Part shown: piece by piece, positions 1 to 7,186 of the stretch
Position numbering within the stretch: position 1 is the first letter of the stretch
Layout of the letters: every line of letters begins with the position of its first letter
Source: Desulfonatronospira sp.
Lineage (GTDB): Bacteria; Desulfobacterota; Desulfovibrionia; Desulfovibrionales; Desulfonatronovibrionaceae
Reading direction: 5' to 3'
DNA length: 12,451 bases
NCBI GenBank assembly: GCA_003563255.1
Contig: PWSL01000249.1
Coordinates: 1 to 12,451, forward strand
Translations under genes and position numbers: made by a program
The notes under the pieces: model-generated
Databases searched by the model: none
Told to the model about the DNA's origin: nothing
What the model saw: only the letters and a program-made list of their open reading frames with translations

Positions 1-55
1 AAAGGCAACCAGTTTTGCTAATGAGAGATTTCAGTAACCAAAAAAATATTGTCGC

Positions 56-137
56 GGGGACTGTCCCAAGTGTGGGATACGAGCACTTCTTTATCTTGGG
101 TTGCGGGCATAGCCCGCGTTATGTGTTGAACAGATAC
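56..137. repeat. REP-like intergenic repeat fragment upstream of the DUF1805 gene
   Basis: The non-coding stretch 1-163 carries several inverted repeats. GGGGACTGTCCC at 56-67 is the reverse complement of the palindromic core found in the other intergenic regions (7018-7030, 12271-12283, 12356-12368). CCCAAG at 65-70 pairs with CTTGGG at 95-100, and GCGGGC-ATA-GCCCGC at 103-117 is a perfect 6-bp hairpin without a T-run. AACAGATAC at 129-137 equals the last nine bases of the perfect terminal repeat of the mobile element at 5241-5400. I infer a decayed or partly visible copy of the same element family. Nothing else is recognisable in 1-55, and no promoter can be named with confidence. Confidence 0.5.
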
Positions 138-163
138 ACATATACAAACTGAGGAGGTTTACC

Positions 164-454
164 ATGGAAGGTTGTAATCAACTGATGATAGACGGAAAGA
201 CCTGCTGGTACGTGGAGTTTCCCACCCCAAAAACCAGGCTGCTGGCGGTCAGGGGGGAAAAGGGTATTCTTGGGTGCGGTTATTTCAACATGGCTGTGGC
301 TGAAAAGATTGATGAAGCCCTGGCGATTGTACGCGGAGTACAAAGTGTTGAAGACATGCTGGAAGCGGAGGTCAAAAAAGTAAGCCCCGCCGCCCAGGTC
401 CTGGGGGTCCATGCTGGGATGACCGGGCGCGAGGCTATGCAGCTCATGGCCTGA
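164..454 (+). CDS. DUF1805 (YunC-like) domain protein
   Basis: This 96-residue protein matches the small DUF1805 family (YunC-like) over its whole length. Visible family hallmarks are the RGEKGILGCGYFN segment (residues 30-42, with Cys38), an AEKIDEALAIVRGV stretch (46-59) and the C-terminal GVHAGMTGREA motif (81-91). The family has no firmly established biochemical role, so none is assigned; no signal peptide or membrane segment is visible. The start is well supported: GAGGAGG at 151-157 lies six bases before the ATG. The gene stands alone on the + strand and converges with the glutamate synthase gene, the two stop codons being separated by 23 bases. The upstream leader contains REP-like inverted repeats, so its promoter may lie within or beside that repeat. 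Family assignment is fairly sure; function is unknown. Confidence 0.85.
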   Translation: MEGCNQLMIDGKTCWYVEFPTPKTRLLAVRGEKGILGCGYFNMAVAEKIDEALAIVRGVQSVEDMLEAEVKKVSPAAQVLGVHAGMTGREAMQLMA

Positions 455-457
455 TGG

Positions 458-474
458 TGCCCGGTCCCGGGGCA
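458..474. terminator. short hairpin between convergent genes, possible bidirectional terminator
   Basis: TGCCC (458-462) and GGGCA (470-474) can form a GC-rich 5-bp stem around a 7-base loop, placed in the 23-base gap between the two converging stop codons. There is no T-run on either strand, so terminator function is only a guess from position. Confidence 0.25.
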
Positions 475-477
475 TGA

Positions 478-3400
478 CTATTCTGCGGATTTTACCCACA
501 AAGGTTTGGGCACTATGGCTGCAAATCGTGTTTCGGCGTGTTGCATAATGTCCCTGACTATGCCTGCCTCTTCCATCTGCAGGCTTTTTTCCAGCTCATG
601 AATGTAAGGCTCTAGAAGTCGGTGGACATCCCTGATGCCCTGGTCTGAGATGGGTGTAACGATCACGTTGGCTCCTTTTGCCAGACGGCGTCTGATATTG
701 TCCCGCCCGAAGTCGTATTCCGGATAAAGGCATTGATAAACCACTCCCCCGGTCATGCCGGAACAGATCCAGGGTCCGGGATCCCCGAGGACCACCACCC
801 TTCCTCCGGTCATGTACTCGAAAGCAAAGCCCTTGAGGTGGGCGTTGACGGCCAGGTTGCCGCCTTCATCATTGACAGGGGAGGTAATGCGTCCTCCAAA
901 AACCACGTCCGCACCTGAAAGGCGCACACAGGCCCTGGAGTCGGCCATATTCTGGATCATAAGCAGTCCGCCGATAGCTCCGTAAGCAAAGCTTTTGCCG
1001 GTGGAACCGTCAATATGGCGGCCCAGAAAGTTGCTCCCCTTGAGCACTCCAAGGCGTCCTCCAAAACATCCCTTGGCGGCCCCGTCCTGGGATCCTCCGA
1101 GTACCACCACTTCCAGGCCTGACCTGCCAAAGGCACAGAGACCATTTCCCGGGACGGAATTTTCCAGCCTGAGAGAGGCCAGCAGGTCTTCCTGTTCAGG
1201 AAAGCTCCGCTGTATAGCTCCTGCCAGGTAGGTGCCTACAGCCCGGTCGGAACTGCTTACATTATCCTCGGCAAAGTTCACCCGGTTTTCACCTGTAGAA
1301 AAATGTTCCATTGCCAGGTCGGAAATCAGCCTGGTCAGGTAGTTTAAAGGTTTTCTTACTACTCTGCCATGCTCTGCTGTTTCAGGCACTGGTGGTTTGT
1401 CTATGCTCAAAAGCAGATCCGAAAGATCGACCTTGTCCTGTCCATGGTTTTGTGTCAGCAGGTCAGTTCGGCCTGCAAGGTTCTGAAGACTGCTTTGTCC
1501 CATTCGAGCAAGCCGCATCCGCATTTCGTCTCCCAGAGCCCTGAGAAGTCTGGTCAGATTATCGGCCTCTACCTCTGAGGTTCTGGGCCAGAAATTTTTG
1601 AGACCCTTTTCCTGCGCTTCTTCCCTGGTACGAAGCTGTGTGGAGATACCCATGGGGCAGCGGTCCAGGTGGCATCGTCGACAGCTGATACATCCTATAC
1701 CCATCAAGGCCAGGGTGCCAAGACCGACACGGTTTGCACCTAAAAGAATCAGCTTCAGGATTTCGTTGCCGTTTCGGACGCCCCCATCGCACCATATTTC
1801 CACCTGATCCCTGAGATCCGATTCCACCATGGCCTGGTGGGCCAGGCTGACACCAATTTCCACCGGCAGACCAACGTATTTTTTGGCGTGCTCCCTGGCC
1901 GCCCCGGTTCCTCCTTCGTAACCGCTCAAATTGATTATGTCGGCCCCGGCCTTGGCTATACCTACAGCAATGGTGCCTACTCCGCTGGTGATGGGTATCT
2001 TAACAGATACCCTGGCCAGGGGGTGAGCAGTTTTAAGTTCCGTAATCGTCTGGGCCAGATCTTCTATGGAGTAGATATCATGCTGGTTGGACGGAGATAT
2101 AAGGGTTATGCCGGGCTTGCATTTCCTGGCTTCTGCAACCATGGCGGAAACCTTGGTTCCGGGAAGGTGTCCGCCTTCCCCTGGCTTGGCTCCCTGGCCG
2201 ATCTTGATTTCCAGAAAATCGGTGGAGTTTAAAAGTCCCATAAAAACCCCGAAACGCCCGGAAGCGATCTGCTGTCCACGGTTGTGCCGAAATGCGCCCA
2301 GCATATCAGGAATTTCACCTCCTTCGCCGTTCATACAGATGATATTGGCCTTTCTGGCGGCCAACGCGTAGGAGCGGAAAGAATTTTCGCCCTGGGATCC
2401 GAAGGACATGGCCGCTATAACCAGGGGAAGGTCATGTCCGTCAATGGAAAGATCTATCTGGTCATGTGTGAGCTGCTCTTCACAGGGAGCTTCCTTGAGA
2501 CTCAGCAGGTGGCGGATTCCTGAAGGCATGTGTTTGTCTATCTCTTCCAGGGAAACCGCCATCTCAGCATATCCTGTTCTGCCCTGAGCCACCTTGCGCA
2601 GGATGCGTCCTACTTTTTGATTTCTTGAAGGCTCTGAGTAAAGATCTTTTCCAACATGGTTCAGGGCGCGTTCCAGACGCAGGCGACCCTGGTGTTCCAG
2701 AAAATCCAGCCCTATTCCTGAGGTATTGGAATTGCAGAAGCTCGGCACCTGCATCTGAGCGGCAAGGTCCCGGCCTATCCCCACCGCGGAAAAGATCCGG
2801 CCATAACCGCAGAGTTCATGAATCCCCATGGTAGACATGATTTTTTCCATGCCGGCCTGCAATACCTGCATGGTATTGTGCACCGCCTGCTCTGAAGGTA
2901 TCCTCTGGGCGCAAATTTCAGAAGAAATACGCCACAGCAGATACGGATTCACAGCGTCAGCCCCGAGTCCGATAAGAAACATAATATCATGCAGGTTGCG
3001 TACTGCAGCAGAACGTATCACCACTGAGGCCTTGCGACGCAGTCCGGCCCGGACAAGTTTTTCCACCACCCATGCAGTGGCCAGGCCGGGATCCAGAAAG
3101 ACCCGGTCCTGTTGAAAGGAATTTGAATCATCCAGCAAAAGAAGCATACAACCGGATTCGGTTTTCTGCAGGGCCTGAGCCGCAAGAGATTCCAGGGCCT
3201 GCCTGATGCCGCTGCCTGGAACATAAGTAGCGTCAAGAACCGCCAGCCGGCCCGGATCATGTCCCTGTCCGGTAAAAAAAGCGATGACCTCTTCCAGCAA
3301 TGCAGTATTGAATATTCTGGCCAGTCCCTGTTCCCGTTCCAGGCTGAGCCTGCCTTCCAGCCCCCTTCCTCCCAGCAGTAACGGGGTGGCGAGTTCAAGC

Positions 3401-5064
3401 CCCAGGGCATGGCCGGCAGATTGGGACTCCATGTCAGGCCTTAAACCCAGAATGACACGAGTGGAAAAATGTTCCGCCTCCCTCTGGCGGTCTATAGCCG
3501 GATTGGTCACCACTGCTACGTTTTCCTTGAAGTAATCAGCCAGGTTGGGAAAGGCATCCGGCATCAGGCACGCCAGGGGACCGGTGTAACCCATGGAACC
3601 TATGGCTTCCCTGCCTTCTAATGCTACACGTTTTCGGATATTCATATCGTATTTCTGCCAGCCGAATGCAGCCAGCACGCCTGTTTGATCCAGTTTTGGA
3701 GGTTCGGTCATGAATGTTTGCCCCTGGGCAAGAATACTGGTGTCTCTTAAAAAAGCGGATGCGATTCCCATACCCCGGTCTCTTCCACCTGCCAGTGAGT
3801 ATAGAAAGGCAAGTTTTCCATCGCTGCCGGTTCTTCCCTGCATAATTTTCAATAACTGGTCCTGGTAAGCGTTGTAATCCAACACCTGAGCCCTGGTTTC
3901 TCTCCCGGTGCGAACGGCGATCTTTTCCCCGGGTGCAAGAGGCCTGGGGTCGCGGATATTGTATTTCAGGTCCACTACGCCTTTTTCAGAAGACAGGAAA
4001 TAGTGGGTTTCACTTTCTCCGAACCACAAGGGACGAAGCCCCAACGCATCCACACTGCCAAGGCAAAGGTCGCCGTACCTGCACATAATGGCTGCCGGTC
4101 CCTGAGCGGAACAGGGGAAAAACCAGCGATAAAGGGAATAGAGTTTTTGAAGATTTTCAGGGTAGTCTTCCACAAGACTGTGGACAGGGGGAAAAACCAT
4201 TTCCAGGGCTTCCATGATGTCCAGTCCATGCTGATGCACCAGCCCTTCCAGAATTCTGTTCAGGTTCTGGGAATCGCTTCCGTCCATTACGGGCCTGATA
4301 CCCAGCATCCTGGCCGTGGATTCCAATCTTTCAATGGTGTTTATCTCGCCGTTGTGACCCAGCAGGGAAAAGGGCTGAGACCGGAGAACAGTGGGCAGGG
4401 TATTGGTGGAATACCGGCTATGCCCAAGGGTCACTACCGAGGTCATATCCGGGTCGCGAAGTTCAGGATATACTTTTGGCAGCATATCCGGGACTCCCTG
4501 GAGCTTGTATATGGCGCTGTCCAGGCTCAGGGAAGCTGTTTCCAGCCGGGGCAATTCTTTCTCCAGGCGCATCTGTGACGAAAAAAGCCTTCTGGCTGCT
4601 GCAGGGCGGGATGCATCGGGGGCGATGCCTGCAAGCTGCCAGAAAAGGGGGGCTTCAACCGATGCCCTGGGACCAAGTTCCTGGTTGCGGGTGTTGCCCT
4701 GGATTTCCGTCAGGATGTTCAGACCCTCCTTTTGAAGAATGTTGCGGGTCAGTGCCTGGATATCGGCCCACTGGTCTTGCAGGTCCAAAGGGATCAGAAA
4801 GTGTCCGGCAAAGAAGCCTCTGCTTTCAGCCAGGTATGGGTTCAGGCCGGAACTGGACAACCGCTTCATCCATATTGTCCGGGGCAGGTCCGTGGAGAGT
4901 CCGCACCCATCTCCTTCTCCGTTTATATCTCCTGAGCGGTGGCCCATTTTGCGCAGAGCGTCGATGGTCTGAACGATGTTGGCATGAGTGGGCCTTCCCT
5001 GCTTGTCAACATGAGCTATGACAGCACATGCATCTTTTTCCTGGATTTTTGACCTTGAAAGCAT
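478..5064 (-). CDS. gltB: glutamate synthase (GOGAT) large chain
   Basis: Glutamate synthase large subunit (1528 residues, normal for the family) converts L-glutamine plus 2-oxoglutarate and two electrons to two L-glutamates. Domains in order: class II glutamine amidotransferase (about 13-415), central domain (about 440-720), FMN/2-oxoglutarate domain (about 780-1150) and GXGXG beta-helix (about 1240-1450). Cys13 is the expected nucleophile after a 12-residue propeptide; GHSRYST (214-220) and NGE (238-240) are its usual partners. GQGAKPGEGGHLPGTKV (955-971) marks the FMN domain. The [3Fe-4S] cysteines are C1125, C1131 and C1136 in CISCRRCHLDRCP, with an additional C1128. The segment SPSNQHDIYSIEDL (990-1003) stands where many homologues have SPPPHHDIYSIEDL. 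The start gives the required position of Cys13; a weak AAGG ribosome site lies eight bases upstream. No gltD small subunit is in the window, so the electron donor (NADPH via a distant GltD, or ferredoxin) is undecided. It is divergent from the transporter gene. Confidence 0.95.
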   Translation of the reverse strand: MLSRSKIQEKDACAVIAHVDKQGRPTHANIVQTIDALRKMGHRSGDINGEGDGCGLSTDLPRTIWMKRLSSSGLNPYLAESRGFFAGHFLIPLDLQDQWADIQALTRNILQKEGLNILTEIQGNTRNQELGPRASVEAPLFWQLAGIAPDASRPAAARRLFSSQMRLEKELPRLETASLSLDSAIYKLQGVPDMLPKVYPELRDPDMTSVVTLGHSRYSTNTLPTVLRSQPFSLLGHNGEINTIERLESTARMLGIRPVMDGSDSQNLNRILEGLVHQHGLDIMEALEMVFPPVHSLVEDYPENLQKLYSLYRWFFPCSAQGPAAIMCRYGDLCLGSVDALGLRPLWFGESETHYFLSSEKGVVDLKYNIRDPRPLAPGEKIAVRTGRETRAQVLDYNAYQDQLLKIMQGRTGSDGKLAFLYSLAGGRDRGMGIASAFLRDTSILAQGQTFMTEPPKLDQTGVLAAFGWQKYDMNIRKRVALEGREAIGSMGYTGPLACLMPDAFPNLADYFKENVAVVTNPAIDRQREAEHFSTRVILGLRPDMESQSAGHALGLELATPLLLGGRGLEGRLSLEREQGLARIFNTALLEEVIAFFTGQGHDPGRLAVLDATYVPGSGIRQALESLAAQALQKTESGCMLLLLDDSNSFQQDRVFLDPGLATAWVVEKLVRAGLRRKASVVIRSAAVRNLHDIMFLIGLGADAVNPYLLWRISSEICAQRIPSEQAVHNTMQVLQAGMEKIMSTMGIHELCGYGRIFSAVGIGRDLAAQMQVPSFCNSNTSGIGLDFLEHQGRLRLERALNHVGKDLYSEPSRNQKVGRILRKVAQGRTGYAEMAVSLEEIDKHMPSGIRHLLSLKEAPCEEQLTHDQIDLSIDGHDLPLVIAAMSFGSQGENSFRSYALAARKANIICMNGEGGEIPDMLGAFRHNRGQQIASGRFGVFMGLLNSTDFLEIKIGQGAKPGEGGHLPGTKVSAMVAEARKCKPGITLISPSNQHDIYSIEDLAQTITELKTAHPLARVSVKIPITSGVGTIAVGIAKAGADIINLSGYEGGTGAAREHAKKYVGLPVEIGVSLAHQAMVESDLRDQVEIWCDGGVRNGNEILKLILLGANRVGLGTLALMGIGCISCRRCHLDRCPMGISTQLRTREEAQEKGLKNFWPRTSEVEADNLTRLLRALGDEMRMRLARMGQSSLQNLAGRTDLLTQNHGQDKVDLSDLLLSIDKPPVPETAEHGRVVRKPLNYLTRLISDLAMEHFSTGENRVNFAEDNVSSSDRAVGTYLAGAIQRSFPEQEDLLASLRLENSVPGNGLCAFGRSGLEVVVLGGSQDGAAKGCFGGRLGVLKGSNFLGRHIDGSTGKSFAYGAIGGLLMIQNMADSRACVRLSGADVVFGGRITSPVNDEGGNLAVNAHLKGFAFEYMTGGRVVVLGDPGPWICSGMTGGVVYQCLYPEYDFGRDNIRRRLAKGANVIVTPISDQGIRDVHRLLEPYIHELEKSLQMEEAGIVRDIMQHAETRFAAIVPKPLWVKSAE

Positions 5065-5101
5065 GGTAATACCTTGATCTTTTAAATTTTTGAGAGGTGG
5101 G

Positions 5102-5139
5102 CATTACAGATGCGACTTTTTGCAGTTGCATCATTACAG
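5102..5139 (-). promoter_or_regulatory. paired CATTACAG repeats flanking a hairpin upstream of gltB
   Basis: CATTACAG occurs at 5102-5109 and again at 5132-5139, exactly 30 bases apart, close to three DNA helical turns. Between them GATGCGACT (5109-5117) can pair with AGTTGCATC (5124-5132), with one G-T pair and a six-base loop. The site lies 38-75 bases upstream of the gltB start codon. The helical phasing suggests a regulator binding site or a structured leader of gltB; no known regulator motif is recognised, so this is inference. Confidence 0.35.
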
Positions 5140-5232
5140 GCAGAGGATAAAATATTGTTGAAGTCAGAAAAGCCCTGACACGAATACTTATAAAAAGCGA
5201 TCTCTTTTGGCAATATTTTCAGTTCAGGATTT

Positions 5233-5408
5233 GAATTAACGTATCTGTTTAGCGCTTTTCAGGAAAGCAGGGGACAGGCACTCCGGGACCCACTTGAGCA
5301 TCATTTTGTGCTTAAAATATCTCATTTTCTGGGACAATCACGCCTCAGGCGTGACGGAAGAGCCAGTCCCCATGCCACATGCAAAGCGCTAAACAGATAC
5401 GAATTAAC
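5233..5408. mobile_element. 160-bp miniature inverted-repeat element (MITE) with 8-bp target duplication
   Basis: The element spans 5241-5400. Its ends are a perfect 18-bp terminal inverted repeat: GTATCTGTTTAGCGCTTT at 5241-5258 and its exact complement at 5383-5400. It is flanked on both sides by the same 8 bases, GAATTAAC (5233-5240 and 5401-5408), the signature of a transposition target-site duplication. Inside, the symmetry continues imperfectly: GCAGGGGACAGGC near the left end corresponds to GCATGGGGACTGGC read inward from the right end. A 17-bp palindrome TCACGCCT-C-AGGCGTGA lies at 5338-5354, and TTGAGCA/TGCTTAA forms a further weak stem near 5293-5313. There is no transposase gene, so it must be mobilised in trans. 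It sits between the divergent gltB and transporter genes and may alter their expression. The structure is seen directly; the parent transposase family is inferred. Confidence 0.88.
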
Positions 5409-5465
5409 AAAATCGGCAACAATTTTTTTGCTGCAGAAAAAAACAAAATCCGGTAGTTGCTGTGC

Positions 5466-5556
5466 AGCGCTTTGCATGTCGCATGGGGGGACTGTTTCTC
5501 CCCGCTCTGGTGATTTCCTCAGGTCCTGTCACAACAACAAGCACCACGCAAAGCGC
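5466..5556. repeat. second, diverged copy of the MITE subterminal repeat
   Basis: AGCGCTTTGCATGT at 5466-5479 followed by GCATGGGGGGACTG is a near-exact inverted copy of 5363-5390 inside the MITE (one substitution and a 2-base insertion). Downstream, GCAAAGCGC (5548-5556) is the complement of GCGCTTTGC (5467-5475), and CCACGC/GCGTGG (5544-5549/5555-5560) makes a small hairpin. The GTATCTGTTT end seen in the intact element is missing here and no target duplication is visible, so this is probably a decayed relative. It lies 60-150 bases before the transporter start codon. Confidence 0.55.
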
Positions 5557-5615
5557 GTGGCAGGGAGCGTGGCAGGCCTTAGTTGTCAACCGTCTAATCA
5601 AAAAGGAGAAAGAAA

Positions 5616-6977
5616 ATGCAGGATGTGAATTTTCGGGAAAGTTGGGCCACCAGGATGGGGTTTGTGCTGGCAGCCTCGGGTTCGGCAGTGGGACTGGGCA
5701 ACATCTGGCGTTTTCCCTACATGACCGGGGAACACGGCGGAGCGGCTTTTCTATTGATTTATCTGGCTGCCATCATTCTCATAGGTTATCCGGTCATGGT
5801 CAATGAGATCATATTAGGACGCAAGACCAACAAGAATCCCGTAGGGGCATTCAAGGCCCTGGCCCCGAATACTCCGTGGTGGCTGGTGGGTGCTTTAGGG
5901 GTGTTTACTGGCTTTGTAATCCTTTCATACTATTCTGTAGTGGCCGGATGGTCACTGGCGTACATCTACAAGGTTGTTATCTCCGCTACAGCAGCGGAAA
6001 TAGACCATGCAGATGTGTTTATCGGGCATATTACCAGTGTCTGGGAGCCCATCATATGGCAGGCGATCTTCATGATCCTGACCATAGGCATTATTGCAGC
6101 AGGTGTTGTGCGGGGTATCCAGAGGTGGGTGATCATTCTAATGCCGGCAATCCTGGTGATCCTGGTGATCCTGATCATCAGGGCTGTTACCCTGCCGGGA
6201 GCCGGGGAGGGTCTGGCCTATTACCTGCAGCCCAATTTCGGAGATGTCAGTTCCAGGACTTTTCTAGGAGCCATTTCCCAGGCCTTTTTCACTCTGAGTC
6301 TGGGTATGGGGGCCATAATCACCTATGGCAGCTACTTGCGGGCAAAAGACGAGATACCAGGCAACGCAGCTTCGGTGGTCGGCATTGATACCGGAATAGC
6401 AATCCTGGCCGGTTTTGCCATTTTCCCGGCGGTTTTCGCCCTTGGCTTTGCCCCGGACGGCGGACCCGGCCTGGTCTTTATCACCCTGCCGGCGGTTTTT
6501 GCCGAAATGCCCCTGGGAGTGCTTTTCGGCGTGCTTTTTTTCATACTGCTCAGTATTGCCGCTTTGACCTCGGCCATATCCCTGCTGGAGGTGGTCACTG
6601 CCTGGCTTATTGATGAAAAAGGCTGGAGCCGCGGCAGTGCCGCCGTTGCCATGGGGATCATAATATTTATCGTGGGTCTGCCGACAACCCTTGGCTACAG
6701 TGTGCTGAGCGGTGTGACCTTTCCCGGTCTGGGTATGGATCTGCTTGATACCTATGACTGGTTTGCCAACAGCATATTTCTGCCTCTGGGAGGTCTTTTA
6801 ACCGCAATATTTGTAGGATACATCTGGGGAGCCAAGAAAGCCGTCCAGGAAGGCAACAAAAACGCCGGGTTTATCTCCCTGGGCAACTGGTGGGTGGTGC
6901 TTATCCGCTACGTGGTGCCGGTATTGATCCTGGTCATAATGATCATGGGTATTTACGACACCTTTTTCGGAGATTAA
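5616..6977 (+). CDS. neurotransmitter:sodium symporter (NSS/SNF) family amino-acid transporter
   Basis: This 453-residue integral membrane protein belongs to the NSS (LeuT-fold) family, which couples sodium entry to uptake of amino acids or related small molecules. Hydrophobic segments fit about 11 helices, the usual count for bacterial members of this length. Family landmarks are GSAVGLGNIWRFPY in broken helix 1 (22-35; Asn29 corresponds to LeuT Asn27), Tyr106 (LeuT Tyr108), the unwound helix 6 FFTLSLGMGAI (224-234), and Thr318-Ser319 in ALTSAIS, matching the sodium-2 site. Met231 replaces LeuT Phe259 in the substrate pocket, which should leave room for a bulkier side chain. Asp258 in helix 7 aligns with LeuT Asn286; an acidic residue in this region is common in bacterial, chloride-independent members. 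The start has AGGAGA at 5604-5609. The gene is divergent from gltB and is followed by a mobile element and a hairpin. The exact substrate cannot be read from sequence. Confidence 0.93.
   Translation: MQDVNFRESWATRMGFVLAASGSAVGLGNIWRFPYMTGEHGGAAFLLIYLAAIILIGYPVMVNEIILGRKTNKNPVGAFKALAPNTPWWLVGALGVFTGFVILSYYSVVAGWSLAYIYKVVISATAAEIDHADVFIGHITSVWEPIIWQAIFMILTIGIIAAGVVRGIQRWVIILMPAILVILVILIIRAVTLPGAGEGLAYYLQPNFGDVSSRTFLGAISQAFFTLSLGMGAIITYGSYLRAKDEIPGNAASVVGIDTGIAILAGFAIFPAVFALGFAPDGGPGLVFITLPAVFAEMPLGVLFGVLFFILLSIAALTSAISLLEVVTAWLIDEKGWSRGSAAVAMGIIIFIVGLPTTLGYSVLSGVTFPGLGMDLLDTYDWFANSIFLPLGGLLTAIFVGYIWGAKKAVQEGNKNAGFISLGNWWVVLIRYVVPVLILVIMIMGIYDTFFGD
6150..6176 (+). repeat. three tandem 9-base units inside the transporter gene
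   Basis: ATCCTGGTG, ATCCTGGTG, ATCCTGATC follow one another and encode ILV-ILV-ILI in a membrane helix (residues 179-187). The unit is a multiple of three, so gain or loss by slippage would keep the frame but lengthen or shorten the helix. Confidence 0.6.
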
Positions 6978-6978
6978 G

Positions 6979-7084
6979 GTAAACATGTAATCATTCAGGG
7001 GGGGTAGTAACGTCCAGGGGGACAGTCCCCTGGCCTTGTGCCATTAGTCACCTCCGAGTACCCCCTGAGTGGTTACGTAAACAT
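6979..7084. mobile_element. 90-bp miniature inverted-repeat element with 8-bp target duplication
   Basis: The element spans 6987-7076. Its left end GTAATCATTCAGGGGG (6987-7002) matches the inverted right end (7061-7076) at 14 of 16 bases. GTAAACAT flanks it on both sides (6979-6986 and 7077-7084), an 8-bp target-site duplication. The middle has the palindrome AGGGGGACAGTCCCCT (7016-7031), core of the REP-like family in this window, followed by GGCCTTGTGCCA, closely matched at 12370-12382 in the third element. No coding capacity is present. It inserted directly behind the transporter stop codon and separates the gene from its probable terminator. The GTAA ends and 8-bp duplication are what is described for IS66-type elements, but other families also make 8-bp duplications, so parentage is inferred. 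Confidence 0.85.
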
Positions 7085-7091
7085 GATTTGT

Positions 7092-7118
7092 CCCGGGCTC
7101 TTGCCAGAAGAGCCCGGG
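7092..7118 (+). terminator. strong hairpin, probable terminator of the transporter gene
   Basis: CCCGGGCTCTT (7092-7102), a five-base loop GCCAG and AAGAGCCCGGG (7108-7118) form a perfect 11-bp stem. The following bases, GCCGTTTGTATGGATTTT, are only moderately T-rich, so the intrinsic terminator is imperfect. It lies just beyond the inserted miniature element and 69 bases before the next gene. Confidence 0.65.
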
Positions 7119-7186
7119 GCCGTTTGTATGGATTTTAACCATGATTAAGCTCTTCATATTCAATGCTGCTAACAAGGACATGATTA

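Larger units (their letters stand above)
5065..5615. other. 551-base divergent intergenic region rich in inverted repeats
   Basis: This stretch separates the divergent glutamate synthase and transporter genes and must hold both promoters. It contains paired CATTACAG repeats near the gltB start (5102-5139), a complete miniature element with target duplication (5233-5408), and a second related repeat unit (5466-5556). Short open frames crossing it follow the repeats and show no protein-like sequence, so I treat it as non-coding. No sigma-70 promoter with a proper 16-18 base spacer stood out on either strand. The transporter ribosome site AGGAGA is at 5604-5609. Confidence 0.7.

Noticed and set aside
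4003..4578. 191-residue open frame antisense to gltB
   Set aside because: It lies fully inside the strongly supported gltB gene, has no family resemblance and no ribosome site; it is a shadow of the codon bias of gltB.
4476..5021. 181-residue open frame antisense to the gltB 5' region
   Set aside because: Composition is low-quality (many Gly, Cys, Trp, Pro) and it overlaps the conserved amidotransferase domain; no homology seen.
5158..5194. TTGAAG and TATAAA considered as a promoter for the transporter
   Set aside because: The spacer is 25 bases, too long for a sigma-70 promoter, and the MITE would lie between it and the gene.
5338..5354. TCACGCCTCAGGCGTGA palindrome considered as a stand-alone operator
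   Set aside because: It lies inside the MITE, so it is best explained as part of that element; a regulator site remains possible but unsupported.
5308..5628. 106-residue open frame running into the transporter start
   Set aside because: It crosses the mobile element and repeat copy, ends in another frame over the transporter start, and shows no protein-like features.
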